64,000 nt of DNA from Ulota crispa. Taxonomy: Eukaryota; Streptophyta; Bryopsida; Orthotrichales; Orthotrichaceae. The notes beneath the pieces were generated by a model. That model did not search any database, was not told the origin of the DNA, and was given only the letters and a program-made list of their open reading frames with translations. Where the stretch lies: NCBI GenBank assembly GCA_963920765.1, contig OY987251.1, forward strand, positions 3,970,501 to 4,034,500, in the 5' to 3' direction. Of the stretch, positions 1-10,189 are shown piece after piece; the first letter of the stretch is position 1, and each line of letters starts with the position of its first letter. The translations under genes and the position numbers were made by a program.

Positions 1-141
1 GTACCTCTTCTAGTCTAAGGCAAGATCCTATGGTTGGATTTGCAAAACAAACTTTATTTCCTACTTTTCTACTCATTCCTCCCAAAGTGGCAGTTAACAG
101 TGACTTTCACTAGAGAAAATTGCCTAGGCCTTTACTGTTAA
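1..141. repeat. 3' fragment of TTAA/CCCCTAAA element family A
   Basis: This stretch matches the 3' end of the full-length element at 2261-3179 and of the copy near 50.3-50.6 kb. Shared phrases include GTACCTCTTCTAGTCTA, a variant of CTATGGTTGGATT, and the run through a CCCAAAGTGGCAGTT-like segment. It ends near GCCTTTACTGTTAA, a degenerate form of the terminal GGTCCTTTAGGGGTTAA. The element is cut by the window edge. It has no coding content. Confidence 0.6.
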
Positions 142-780
142 TGTTGTTGTGATGCAAATTAGAGCATGTTCTGAAAAGTTTCACTACACCTAAATAAAAG
201 AAAAAGTAGATAATATAGGAAGGAGTTTCAGAGACAGTGAAACCTCTAGTTATAGAAGCTTATACTCTATTTCTTCTACAAATGACTTCTACTTAACTAG
301 AGAGAGGTTACTACAGTTTACTTTAGTTGAAGTAATCATTGACCAATAGTAAAGATGTACTCTAACTTTATGTTCTCTTCCTAAAGTACATAGTTTGATA
401 CCTTTTGGGGATAAAGAGATATGTACTTCTTTCTTCTTTTGCACTTTGGTTTAGGATGTTTTTGTAGATTTGTTTAGGAAGCAAAATTGTATTTCAAGGT
501 TTACGTCCATTGGTTTAGTTTGAAATAGGCTGTAGCTAGAATCTAAGGGATTTCCCCAAGCACAATGCTCTCTACCCAACAACGCCCTCAACCATGTCTA
601 GCCACAACTACAGTTAGAGCCAACATCTTTTGCGAGGATTGTGTCAGCAAGTGCAGGTTGCCCTTGAGGTTGATTTTTTGAACATCATGGTTGGCATACT
701 CTTCCATGAAACACCCTTTTGGCCACTCCCCAAAGAAGAGGCTATCTTATTTGGCCAACTGCACCTTAGGGTAGTAGCTC
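142..780. other. No gene recognised
   Basis: AT-rich sequence with stops in all frames. It lies upstream of the Harbinger transposase remnant and may include that element's 5' non-coding region. No terminal inverted repeat was found by eye. Confidence 0.4.
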
Positions 781-799
781 ACTTGAGAGAGCTAGAAAC

Positions 800-1952
800 A
801 ATGCGGTACTCTATGCCACGGATCATGTGGCCAAAGACAAATGCATACATGGACTCAAACTTTGAACGCATGTCAGAGGGCGACTTTTGATAGCAATGTC
901 AGATGGACCGCAACTCGTTCTGGCAATTGTGCATGCTTCTGGAAGCAAATCCAATTTTCCACAACAACTCAATTGTTCAGCAGAGGGCCATTGGAATCCA
1001 AGTTGCAGTGGCAGTGGAGTGCTTTGGTAACGATGGTAATGGTGCGTTTGGCGGCTCAATCAAAAGGATCTATGGCATCGGATACGGCACGGTGAGTCTT
1101 TACACCAATCGCGTGATCACGACGCTTGTCGACATTGCTGCACAGGTGGTACGGTGGTCGTCAAATACAGAGGGCCAAGCAATAAAGATAACATTTGCCA
1201 AAGATGGCTTCTTTGAGTGCAACAACTTGATTGACGGCACGCACATCTGCCTAAGTAAGCGCCTTGGTGGAACCAGCGCAAAGACGTACCTTGACCAAAA
1301 ACACAACTACTCGATTGGTGCGCAAGTCATTTGTAACAATGAGCACCGGATTTGGTACCTTCACATTGGATATCCAAGCAGCTGTGCCGACATCTCGGTG
1401 TTTTGAGAGATGGACCTATGCAAGCGTGCCCACCTGTACTTTTGGAAAGGCGAGTATCTCCTTGTTGACTTAGCATATCCATCAACGCCAACTAGCGTTC
1501 CTCTCTATAACTCTATAAGGGTGCAGATGCATGGCAGGACCAAATACGCCGTTTCAACTTTTGTGCTGCGCATGTCCGTGTTGCCAATGAGCACTGCATT
1601 GGCTTGTGGAAGGGAACGCTTTGCATTGTTGAGGGAATTGCGGCTAGTTTCAAGAAGGAAGACTGTAGAGGCGGACGTTGCACACGCAATACGGTGGACA
1701 GTGGCTTGCACGGTGTTGGGAAACTTGTTGATCAATTGGAGGGATGAGTGGAGGGATGAAATGGACAAAGTTGACCATCAAAACAAAGAGGAAGATGAAA
1801 ACGAAGATGCACGGCTTATTTCTCCGCAGGAGCAAGCAGAGATTTACCACATAAGCTCCAACAAAGGACAAGCGTTTAGAGAGCGCATCAAGGACGGTTG
1901 CTTACATCACCAAACGATGGATGCAAATAGTTTCCTAAATATCTCTATGTGA
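800..1952 (+). pseudogene. PIF/Harbinger (HARBI1-like DDE nuclease) transposase, broken
   Basis: Transposase remnant of the PIF/Harbinger superfamily; the intact family cuts and pastes DNA with a DDE nuclease. An N-terminal helical part (MDRNSFWQLCMLLE, then GIGYGTVSLYTNRVI near 1083-1115) is followed by the DDE core. The first aspartate sits in NNLIDGTHICL (about 1228-1255). The GYPSSCADISVF block follows (1370-1404), then the second-aspartate block GEYLLVDLAYP (1450-1482). A single TGA at 1404-1406 separates two ORFs in the same frame (903-1406 and 1410-1952); family context expects Arg there, so CGA to TGA is likely. Further on, the frame that fits the family (RVANEHCIGLWKG) differs from the frame of RFALLRELRL, so at least two indels are present. 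An acidic stretch (EEDENEDA) follows. Not functional as it stands. Confidence 0.8.
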
Positions 1953-2260
1953 CAAGGCCAACAGCATTAACTACATAGTGCATTTAGGTTTCCTTATCAA
2001 TTAGGTTGCCTTACCTTCTAAAGTTACCTCATGGGTCATTGTTTAGTCACTTTTAGTTGCATGCAACAATATTGCAATTTCCAATATATAGCTAGATGTA
2101 CAGTCATCAAATAGAAATTATTGATGCCTCCATTTTGCCACATTTACCACTCATGGAGTTTAGCATTTCAGAAAATATAGTTGAATTTTTTTAAATTTTG
2201 CATCATTCATATTAAATTCTTACTAGTAATTCCAATCAAGCATAACAAAAATCAACTTAA

Positions 2261-3179
2261 CCCCTAAAGGACCATTGTCCCTTCGAGGGACAAATGGGAT
2301 TTTGGGCATGTACTTATGGTTAAACTACTTTTTGTGATTTTTTGAAACTTTTATGGAAGGTGAGGAATTCAAAGATTTACGTGAGAATGTAATTTTTTCT
2401 TCATTTCGACATTTATTGAAGAAGTTATGCATGAAAATATGGAAAATGCTGCTCCCCGGGCAGCCAAAAACTTCTTTAAAAATTTCATTTTTATCAAATA
2501 AAAATCTAAAATAGGTTCTTTAGACTTATATAGACATGGGGAGCTTTGAATCATTCAATTTTGATAGATGAGATGAAAGTTATGAGGAGTTTTTGTTCAC
2601 ATATAGTTCTAGATTCTCTACTCTAAAATAAACTTTGAAGTCCTTTATTTTACTCAATTTTCATTATTTTGGGAAAAAACAAAACCAAAGGATGTAGATT
2701 GTTTATCACAACATTACAACTGTTTGGATTTGCATTTTTCATTTTTATAACTAAATTCTTAACAATTTCGTGATTTGACTCATTCTCTACTTCTTTTTAC
2801 TTACTATTTTTTCCCATGTGTTGTATAGTTCCAATTGATTTGAAAATTCTTCCGCACGTACCTAACTTGGTCTCCTACATGGGAAAATTAAACCTCAACT
2901 TTGTGTAGAGTAATTTTTTTGATCTAAGAGTGGTCAAAGCCTTTTGAAATTTTTGGGCAGCAGCAAAAAAAAACTTTTTCCGCAATTCAGATGTAAATAT
3001 CTCACTCATTTTTTTGTAGATTGAGCTGATTTTTTTACCACGTGTACCTCTTGTAGTCTACTATAAGATCTTATGGTTGAATTCTTGTAAAAACTTTTTT
3101 TCTTACCATTGTATTTGCTTCTCCAAAAGTGATAGTTTTCTATGTTTTTTGCAAAAAAAATGGCTTGGTCCTTTAGGGG
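2261..3179. mobile_element. Full-length element A1, TTAA target duplication (piggyBac-like MITE)
   Basis: A 919-bp non-coding element with terminal inverted repeats CCCCTAAAGGACC / GGTCCTTTAGGGG, flanked on both sides by TTAA (2257-2260 and 3180-3183). The opposite arm of host element B1 gives an approximate empty site with a single TTAA-like tetranucleotide, supporting TTAA as a true target duplication. TTAA duplication and TIRs starting CCC are the signature of piggyBac transposons (established). Assignment here is inferred from the ends only; no transposase is present. Confidence 0.8.
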
Positions 3180-3398
3180 TTAAGAAAATTAAAACCTAGA
3201 TTTTGGTTAATTTTTTGGTATGGTTTTAGAAGAGCATTGATTGAAAAACGTCAATGATGCATTTATGAGATTTTAGTGCACAGGTATGTAGGAAACATCC
3301 ATGCACACATTTGTCATGCTAAGAAACAAACCCTTAAGTAACAAATATTACTCTACATAAAATTCAATGCAACCTTTAATATGGCCAAATATTGTATA

Positions 3399-4121
3399 CT
3401 GTTGTTGCAAGAAACAGTTGTCTTTTTTTTGTCTTTTGGTTTTGGACAAGTAGTTTTTTGGCTATAACATTTGCGTCATAGAATTTTTCTTATTGAAATT
3501 TTAAATGAAGGTACATGTAGTAGTCAACAATAGTTAGTGATTTATTGAATATTTGTAAAATTAGTTTGCTATTTTTAAACAGCCTCCAACACTTTGGCCA
3601 CTTTGGAGGTCTTCAATACTATTTTTAACCCTACAAAGAAAATCTGAAGTTCAAAACTAAAAACACAAGTTCCTTTACTAAAGTTACACATTATGGCCAA
3701 AGACAGTTCAAAAATAGTAAAGTATCCATCTTCTACATGTGTTCACAATGCACTATTTTCTTGGAAGTGCACAAAACACAATTTATTTTTTTAAACATGA
3801 ATTTCATGGGAAAGGAGCACCTTCAAGTTAGGATAAATAGCCAAATCTTAATTTGTTTTTGTGAATTTTTTTACTATTTTCTAAAAATAAAAAAGCACAG
3901 TGTCTTTCTTCTTGGTATCTTAAGTCGCTCTTTTGTTGTGCACAACATTTAGATTTTTTTATTCTAGGGTTTAATTTGCACAAGTATGCTATTCTAAGTA
4001 CTTTAAAAATTCTCTATATTTCATTTTATTTTATTTAAAAAAAATTTATTCCAGAAGCTCACAATACTCTTGTATTAAGGCTATTTGAGGCAAATTTGAT
4101 AAGTGTTTCTTGCAACGGCCC
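3399..4121. mobile_element. Element E1 inside the B1 loop
   Basis: About 723 bp with ends CTGTTGTTGCAAGAAAC and GTTTCTTGCAACGGCCC; the inverted core GTTGCAAGAAAC is perfect over 12 bp. TATA flanks both sides (3395-3398 and 4122-4125), so the target duplication is TA or TATA. A second copy (E2) lies at about 30833-31563 and shares the internal GCTATTTTTAAACAGCC-type stretch. Short reading frames within, such as 3737-3952, are not conserved in E2 and look like noise. Confidence 0.7.
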
Positions 4122-4963
4122 TATAATAGATATTTTTATGTTTTAACTAGCTTTTCATTAAATAAACATAACATCATGTTCAAAAGTACAAACTTTGTTG
4201 ATGCAATGTATGAGTCAAATAGGAAAATTTGGTTTTTATAAGGAAATGTCTATTTTACAAATTCCGGCATATTAAAACTTGCATTGAATTTTTTGTAAAT
4301 TAATATTTTCTTACTTAAGGGTTTGTTTTTTAGCATGACAAATGTGCGTATGGATGTTTCCTACATACCCATGCACTTAAATCTCAAAAATTCATCATCA
4401 ACATTTTTCAATCAATCTTCTTCTAAAACCATGGTTATTAAGCAAAACAATTCACCAAAGTTTAGGTTTTGATTTTTTGAAGTTGATTTTTGGTATGCTT
4501 GATTGGAATTATTAGTATGAATTTAATATCAATGATGCAAAATTAAAAAATGGCAACTATATTTTCTAAAATGCTAAACTCAATGAGTGGTAAATGTGGC
4601 AAAGGGGGAGGGGTAAACAATTTTTGTCCAATGACTGTATAGAAAAACATACATAGCACCAAGGACTACATAAGATCAAACTATAAGGCATCAAAATAAA
4701 TATCAAGATCCAAAAAACCAAGCATACCCACAAAAATATTCCAAAGACAACTCATTCTTAAAAAGACCACCAGAAAAAGTCAAGGTTCACAATCATATTC
4801 ACTTTTAGTTTACAAAAACAAAGATCATCATTGTAATCCAATTGTAGTAAGTACATCCTTTGAGCACCACAAAAATGACAAATTCCAAGCCATTACTTAG
4901 TCGACATCATGGTAGACGTTGCTTTTCAACTATTAGTGTTAAAAAAGCAAACTACAAGCTAAT

Positions 4964-5282
4964 GTAGGAGGCTCATGAATTCACCATCCAAGGGCTGAAA
5001 TAGAATTTTGGGAGGTGAAACTTCTTGAACTATTTTTCAGTAAATTTTCCTTGAAATACAAGAAGAATTGACATCTAACCCAAGTTGTTTGATATTTTCT
5101 GGAGCTTTATGGAATTGGTTAAAAATATTTGAAGTGAAAAGGACATAGGGCTCTAAAATAGTTCACCTCTTGAAATGTACTATGTTTGTACATTTTTAAA
5201 ACCTAAAAAACATCATGTACATACAAAATACATTTGAGAAGATGGACTGTTTTAGAGCTTGAGTGGAATATGAGCCTCCTAC
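4964..5282. mobile_element. MITE G1 (TIR GTAGGAGGCTCAT)
   Basis: A 319-bp element with ends GTAGGAGGCTCAT and ATGAGCCTCCTAC. It aligns over its whole length with G2 at 60217-60538. TA sits at the same position on both ends of both copies, so TIR GGAGGCTCAT with a TA duplication (Tc1/mariner-like) is possible but not proven. A half copy lies near 59990-60122. Confidence 0.75.
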
Positions 5283-5857
5283 CTCACACCTTTCCACTCA
5301 TAATCAAATGACTTGGGAAGGGTTCATAAACAGTACGATATGCACAACATCTCGAACTCAACAATACACAAAGACTTGCCAATTGAGACCGAACAAGAGA
5401 AGCATCTTTTCTTAACGTCAACAAAGAGCTCTCCGATATAGAGGACGCTTGCAAAAGGATAAAACAGTAAGCCTCTAAGTGAGGTGTTACTCAGGAAGTA
5501 GAAGCACAGAAAAAACCATAAACTGACAGAAATCTTCTCGAAGCCTTCGGAGTCATTCACGTTCTTCCCGGTACAGTTATCTCGAAGCATCCTTGATACA
5601 AATGCCTTGGCCTTTTCCAATCATCTATACAGGGACACATTATGAAACCCAATTCCAAATTTGCTTGCACGTGAAATTGCAGAGGCCAAAACCAAGGCAA
5701 GAGCCAAGCAGAAAGAGAGATGTAAGAGTGTGTTCTAGCATTGCCAGTAGTTAGCTTCAACGCAAGTGACTTCGAAATCAGGTTGGTACTTCCCCTTGTT
5801 CTTAAAAGCTGAGAGTAATGATGTTTGCAATACAATCGTCTTTTTAATGCAGCGTAA
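5283..5857. other. No clear gene; possible 3' remnant of the RadA-like pseudogene
   Basis: Minus-strand frames give fragments such as LALALVLASAISR (around 5700), vaguely like the Lon-fold part of RadA, but too weak to call. Otherwise nothing recognised. Confidence 0.2.
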
Positions 5858-6170
5858 AGTAGCAACACCCATAACTAGCACTGTACGCATAACCATCACC
5901 TTTTAAATGTTGGAAAATCAGTGGAAGTGAAAAGATGTAATTATGAGGATGTACAACATGTGAACATGAAACGTTCATGTTGATATTAGGTGCAGTTGCA
6001 ATCGGCTCTCTAAAAATTCACAACTTATTATCATATTATCCAAAAAATACATTTGAAAGTGCAAATTCATCATTTTTCTCTTGCTAATAGGATCCTATAA
6101 TTTACTAGATCTTTATTAATAATCATCATATTCAAAACCCTTAGTTTGACAAGTATGGGTGCTGCTACCT
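5858..6170. mobile_element. MITE H1 (TIR AGGTAGCAACACCC)
   Basis: A 313-bp element whose ends read GTAGCAACACCCATAAC and GTATGGGTGCTGCTACCT, flanked by TAA on the + strand (5855-5857 and 6171-6173; TTA on the minus strand). A 3-bp TWA-type duplication fits PIF/Harbinger-mobilised (Tourist-like) MITEs. It aligns end to end with H2 at 7572-7883; a fragment H3 lies at 63812-63892. Confidence 0.8.
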
Positions 6171-7571
6171 TAATTTGAAGGGATGATTATAGAGCCCCCT
6201 TGCAAGCATTCGAAGCAGCTCTTGTGATAAGGCAAGCCCTCCACATTCGTCTATCACAACAACACAACCTCGTTTAGAGATCCACATGGCAGTCCTGAAA
6301 CTTAAAGCACTGCCATTTTGTTCCAAGTAAGACAAAGGTACAAGGCTTTCCAACAGAAACAAGAGCGTGTTATACAAGCTAACCTAGTTTCCACAAACCT
6401 CATTAAGTTTAAAACTTGATGAGCACAGTGAGTAGACGATTGCAGTAAACATTAAAATCCCAGTTCAAAATTGTGCAATATGTACCTTTTCATTGGGGTG
6501 CATATTTTTGTTGCAAGCAATATACTTGAGGGCTTCAGTTCCAAAGAACATGAGTGATGCCTTTGAAGGGGGCTTGTTCTGCACTTATACATATCACAAA
6601 TACAAACATGAATGCAAAACTGTATGCAGAATGTAACATACCGATCTTCGTGATGCTGTCATTGCTACAGTCTTCTGTCTCCTGATTAGATTGAAGAAAA
6701 CCAGCATTTCTAACTACTTGAAGTGTTACCAGAAATATTGAAACGTAGTTTTCTGATGTAACTCTCTGCAAGGCCGTGGAAAACACACGCACCTGCACTT
6801 TGTATCCACCTTACAAGTTCAAGAATATGTACATGCAAAGTTTACGTCACCCCAAGGACATGCAACATTGTCTCTCAATTTCAACTCCTGCTGGGTTGGT
6901 TTACTTATCAGAATTCTAATGAAAATCGCCACAAAAGAAGGAAAAAAAATGTCCTATGAGTACTGAATAACCAACCTGACTGACACTTCCAACACTGCCA
7001 TTAGCTTCTGCAAGATAAACAGCTTGTATAGAATCCACAATTACAGCCCGAGGTTGCATTTCTGTTATTGCCTCGATCACTAGCTGCACAAAATAAAGCA
7101 AATGTAACTTTTTGAACTACAGTTTGCTTTAACTGCAAGCAATTAGGTGATAGGCTAAATTACCAAACAGAATACACTATTTATAGAGAGTAGCTCTAAG
7201 TGTACATTACCTACACTCATTGGCCATTCCGCGCGTAGAGATTCTAAGTATTTACACTAGAAAGAGATGAAGTACAAATGGAGGTAGTCCAGATACAAAC
7301 CTCTAAATCAGTAGCGGAGTATAGAAAAAGCTCATGTGCTCTTATTTCCAATCGGTCTGCTCGGTTGCTTATCTGCTCCACACTCTGTTCTCCACACATG
7401 GAGAAAATAAAACACATTGCAAAGGTCTGTTTTCATTGATCTATAGGAAAGAAAAGACAGAAATTTGTATATCCTAGAGTTGAAATATGGAGGAAAGCAA
7501 AACAAATTGGCCTCAATGATCTAGTGCTTTCTGTCATAATATACAAACCTACCTCTTCTCCTGGAATGTAA

Positions 7572-7883
7572 GGTAGCAACACCCATAACCATCATTGTAC
7601 CCATAACCATCACCTCTAAAATTTTGGAACATTTGTGGAAGTGAATAGATGTAAATACAAGGATGTACAACATGTGAACATGAAACCTTAGTGTTGGTAT
7701 TAGGTGCAATTGCAGTAGGCTCTTTAAAAATTCACAACTTATTCTCACAATATCCAAATAATACATTCAAAAGTGCAAACTCGTCATTTTTCTCTTGCTA
7801 ATAGGATCCTATAATTTGCTAGATGTTATTCATAATCATCCTGTTCAAAACCCTTAATTTGACGGTTATGGTTGTTGCTACCT
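7572..7883. mobile_element. MITE H2 inserted in a RadA exon
   Basis: A 312-bp copy of the H family with ends GGTAGCAACACCCATAACC and GGTTATGGTTGTTGCTACC. Flanks are TAA (7569-7571) and GAA (7884-7886), one mismatch in a 3-bp duplication. On the minus strand it separates codons for APVL from YIPGEE, which are contiguous in the RadA family. A cryptic ORF (7521-7766, minus) is part of the element and is not a gene. Confidence 0.85.
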
Positions 7884-8388
7884 GAAAGGACAGGAGCATG
7901 ACCTTGCTCGTCAGTTCCTTTTGCAATAAGCCCTGCTACGTGGTCCTCCAAACAACCATAGCTCCAAATTTAAAAAACAGTACGAAGAAGCACTTTGTCA
8001 GGCAACATCCCATTACCATACAAAAGAGTAACACCGCTAATGGAGGATTTGAAGCGCACAGAGGACCTGTAAAAGTGTAATCTTCCCGACACCTGGGTTC
8101 TCACATACAAGAATCAACGAACCTGGAATTCACGAAAATCAAAAAATTACCCACGAGAAATAGTACTATGTAAGTCTGAGTACAAGCACAAAGTTGGCAT
8201 TCTTAAGCAAAGATATGGTTGCACTGGTAAGATGGATGGTAACCTGGAACAATACCTCCACCCAAAACCCTTCCAATTTCCTGTCCGCTGCCTCCATCCC
8301 TGTAACAATTCCAATTTTTTTATTTTATATTAGAAACCTTACAGAACAAGCGAGCCAGAATTTCCATTTTCTGTAGTAGTAAATACTA

Positions 8389-8763
8389 CTCCCTCTGTCC
8401 CTATAAAAAGCTTCAAATCAGACACATTCTTGTGTCACTGAGAAAGCGTTTGCCATGTTCAATGATCTCATGGGGGCAAGTTAAGCAATTAGAGAGCACT
8501 CCTCTCCTAGCAAGCTTGGCCTTGCCCATATGAGGTACCATTGTTGCTACTAATCTTTAAATCATCAATAATGAGAAGGTGGCAACATACACAAATGTGG
8601 TACTTTTTGCATGGAAATTGGGTGCCCGAATGACGACATCAAAGCTGGAGATTTTGCATACATTTGGTAGATGCTATATTGATTCTAGAATGCATGTATC
8701 AGTAGCACAAAGACTAAGAACACAGTGGAAGCTTTTTGGACGTTTTTAGAGGGACAGAGGGAG
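8389..8763. mobile_element. Stowaway-like MITE in a RadA intron
   Basis: A 375-bp element with ends CTCCCTCTGTCCCTATAAAA and TTTAGAGGGACAGAGGGAG, flanked by TA on both sides (8387-8388 and 8764-8765). CTCCCTC termini and TA duplications are the hallmark of plant Stowaway (Tc1/mariner) MITEs. The intact ends suggest a fairly recent insertion between the zinc-finger-like and Walker-region exons of the RadA remnant. Confidence 0.85.
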
Positions 8764-9553
8764 TAAAAGCAAAAGAGAACTTGGAGTTTTACAATGCCAA
8801 ACGCCAATTTAGTTGTGAATGACCAGTAGCCACATCTTACAACCGCTGAGGGCCACCAGCGACGTTCTGAAGTCACGCTCTTCCACGAGGTATTTTCACA
8901 CCTACAAAAAAGCTGATAGTCTGTAGGCCGAAAACCTTGACAAAACAGAGTGTTATGGAAGAACATGTGACATACAAAGTTTGGAGGGGTATTTGTTGAT
9001 TTCCACGAACTGACCTACATTAGCCTGTGAGAGTACCAGTGGAGCAGAAGATAACAATTGAGCACGATTAAGTCGGCAAACAAGCAATTAAGCTTCTAGT
9101 TTATTAGCTTCGACGAAGACATCATCGAAGATTATCTCTCACAAAGTCAGATCACGAATGAAACAAAGTAGGATTACGAGAACAATGTGACAGCTCAAAC
9201 ATAAATGATACCTGCTCCGTGTGACTTTGCGCAGATTATACCACCTCGCTTCCAACGGGAGGAAGAGAAACCACATGCCCGGGACATTCATGCCAGAGCT
9301 TTGTGTTGGGCCTCCTTCTTTCACTGCAAGGCAAGACAACTCACATGAGATGATGTAGGAAGCTGCTGTACATGGAGCCTCGGCTCTTCGATAGACATCA
9401 GAAGTTCAACTAGTAGATCTTCCTAGGTTAACCATTGAAAGAATCACATGAACTGTAAGAGCGGTGAAAACAAAGCACTCATGCTCTTCTGTATCTAAAC
9501 CAAGCCCCACTGCCTGAGATAGAAGCACAAAAAATCAGGAGCATCCGTTAGGT

Positions 9554-10074
9554 TTATAGCGCAACATATGTTAGACATACCAATTCCGGACATTGCTGAG
9601 TTACGACAAGAAATACAAATCTACCTGAACGGAGCCACCATGTGGATACAAACCAGAAGAGTTCCTTTACAGTGGTGGCACCAGAAGCAGGATTCGTGAT
9701 GCAGAACCAGTTGCCCATGAGCTGCTCCACTAGGTATGCCGTTCGCACGCCTTCCACTTCTGTTGCGTCACGGTGCATCGCTCCCCAACCTGCATCCGTC
9801 ACTGACTTACCTACCAAGCCCTGACGTGCCAGGCAGCAAAAGACCTAGTGGAGTGTAAGGTTGAGCTTATACCAGATCGAAATGGAAGGGCAGAAGCCAA
9901 AGCAAAGGCCAACGCTATGGAGCGAACAGGCAGACAATGGCAATGGGGACGACGAGAATGCAGCGCCTGTCGTGAAGCACGCTTCGAAGAGAGGATAAGA
10001 GAAGAAGGATGGGTAGAAGATGAACCGCTTGTCACTGGCGTCATTTTATTGAATTCTACTGAGGTAGATAACAC
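9554..10074 (-). CDS. Possible 5' exon(s) of the RadA-like gene with organellar presequence
   Basis: Minus-strand frame 10074-9811 starts with Met and is rich in Ser, Arg and Ala (SSKRASRQALHSRR, then STLHSTRSFAAW), like a mitochondrial or plastid targeting presequence. A GTAGGTAAG donor-like site sits at about 9815. A second open stretch (9817-9554, VGKSVTDAGWGAMHRDATE onward) lies in another frame and was not recognised. Position and strand suit the start of the RadA-like gene, which is organelle-targeted in plants, but no RadA-specific motif lies here. The + strand frame 9848-10120 is its shadow. Confidence 0.25.
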
Positions 10075-10189
10075 CCCCCTACCTCATGGAGTTCATGGAT
10101 CTCTCACATCCGCATGCTAAAACAGAGGTAATCCTTAAAGGAGATTGCTGTACAAAAAGTAAGGAAAGTGATAAAGAACACAGAATGAA

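Larger units (their letters stand above)
2097..4641. mobile_element. Foldback element B1, interrupted by A1 and E1
   Basis: Two inverted arms: the left (about 2097-2260 plus 3184-3394) matches the reverse complement of about 4262-4641. The ends read TGTACAGTCAT and ATGACTGTATA. The left arm is split at a TTAA by element A1 (2261-3179), and the loop is split by element E1 (3399-4121). Without the two insertions it would be about 900 bp. A relative (B2) lies at 34610-36135, and a one-arm copy near 59560-59965. No ORF of interest. Superfamily undetermined. Confidence 0.75.
6700..8910 (-). pseudogene. RadA/Sms-like recombination ATPase, decayed, MITE in one exon
   Basis: Minus-strand remnant of a plant RadA homologue. 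Intact plant RadA acts in organelles and promotes branch migration during recombinational repair. Exons, in gene order: a zinc-finger-like exon at about 8800-8901 (RRWWPSAVVRCGYW in place of a CxxC-WWGxCxxC finger); 8244-8299 (EIGRVLGGGIVPG); 8067-8122 with the Walker A region (ENPGVGKITLLQ, Ile where Ser is usual); 7553-7939 (GLIAKGTDEQGHAPVL, then YIPGEE, split by MITE H2); 7301-7384 (SVEQISNRADRLE); 6976-7083 with Walker B (AVIVDSIQAVYLAE); and about 6700-6792 (VRVFSTALQRVTSENYVSIF). Phases of adjoining exons agree, so the ancestral structure is legible. The KNRFG motif was not found, cysteines are missing, and the acceptor before 7939 is AC instead of AG. Not functional. Confidence 0.8.

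Noticed and set aside
6165..6377. Minus frame with VVVIDECGGLALSQELL, considered as a P-loop or RadA exon
   Set aside because: Could not be aligned to RadA or another ATPase with confidence, and its 3' end runs into MITE H1.
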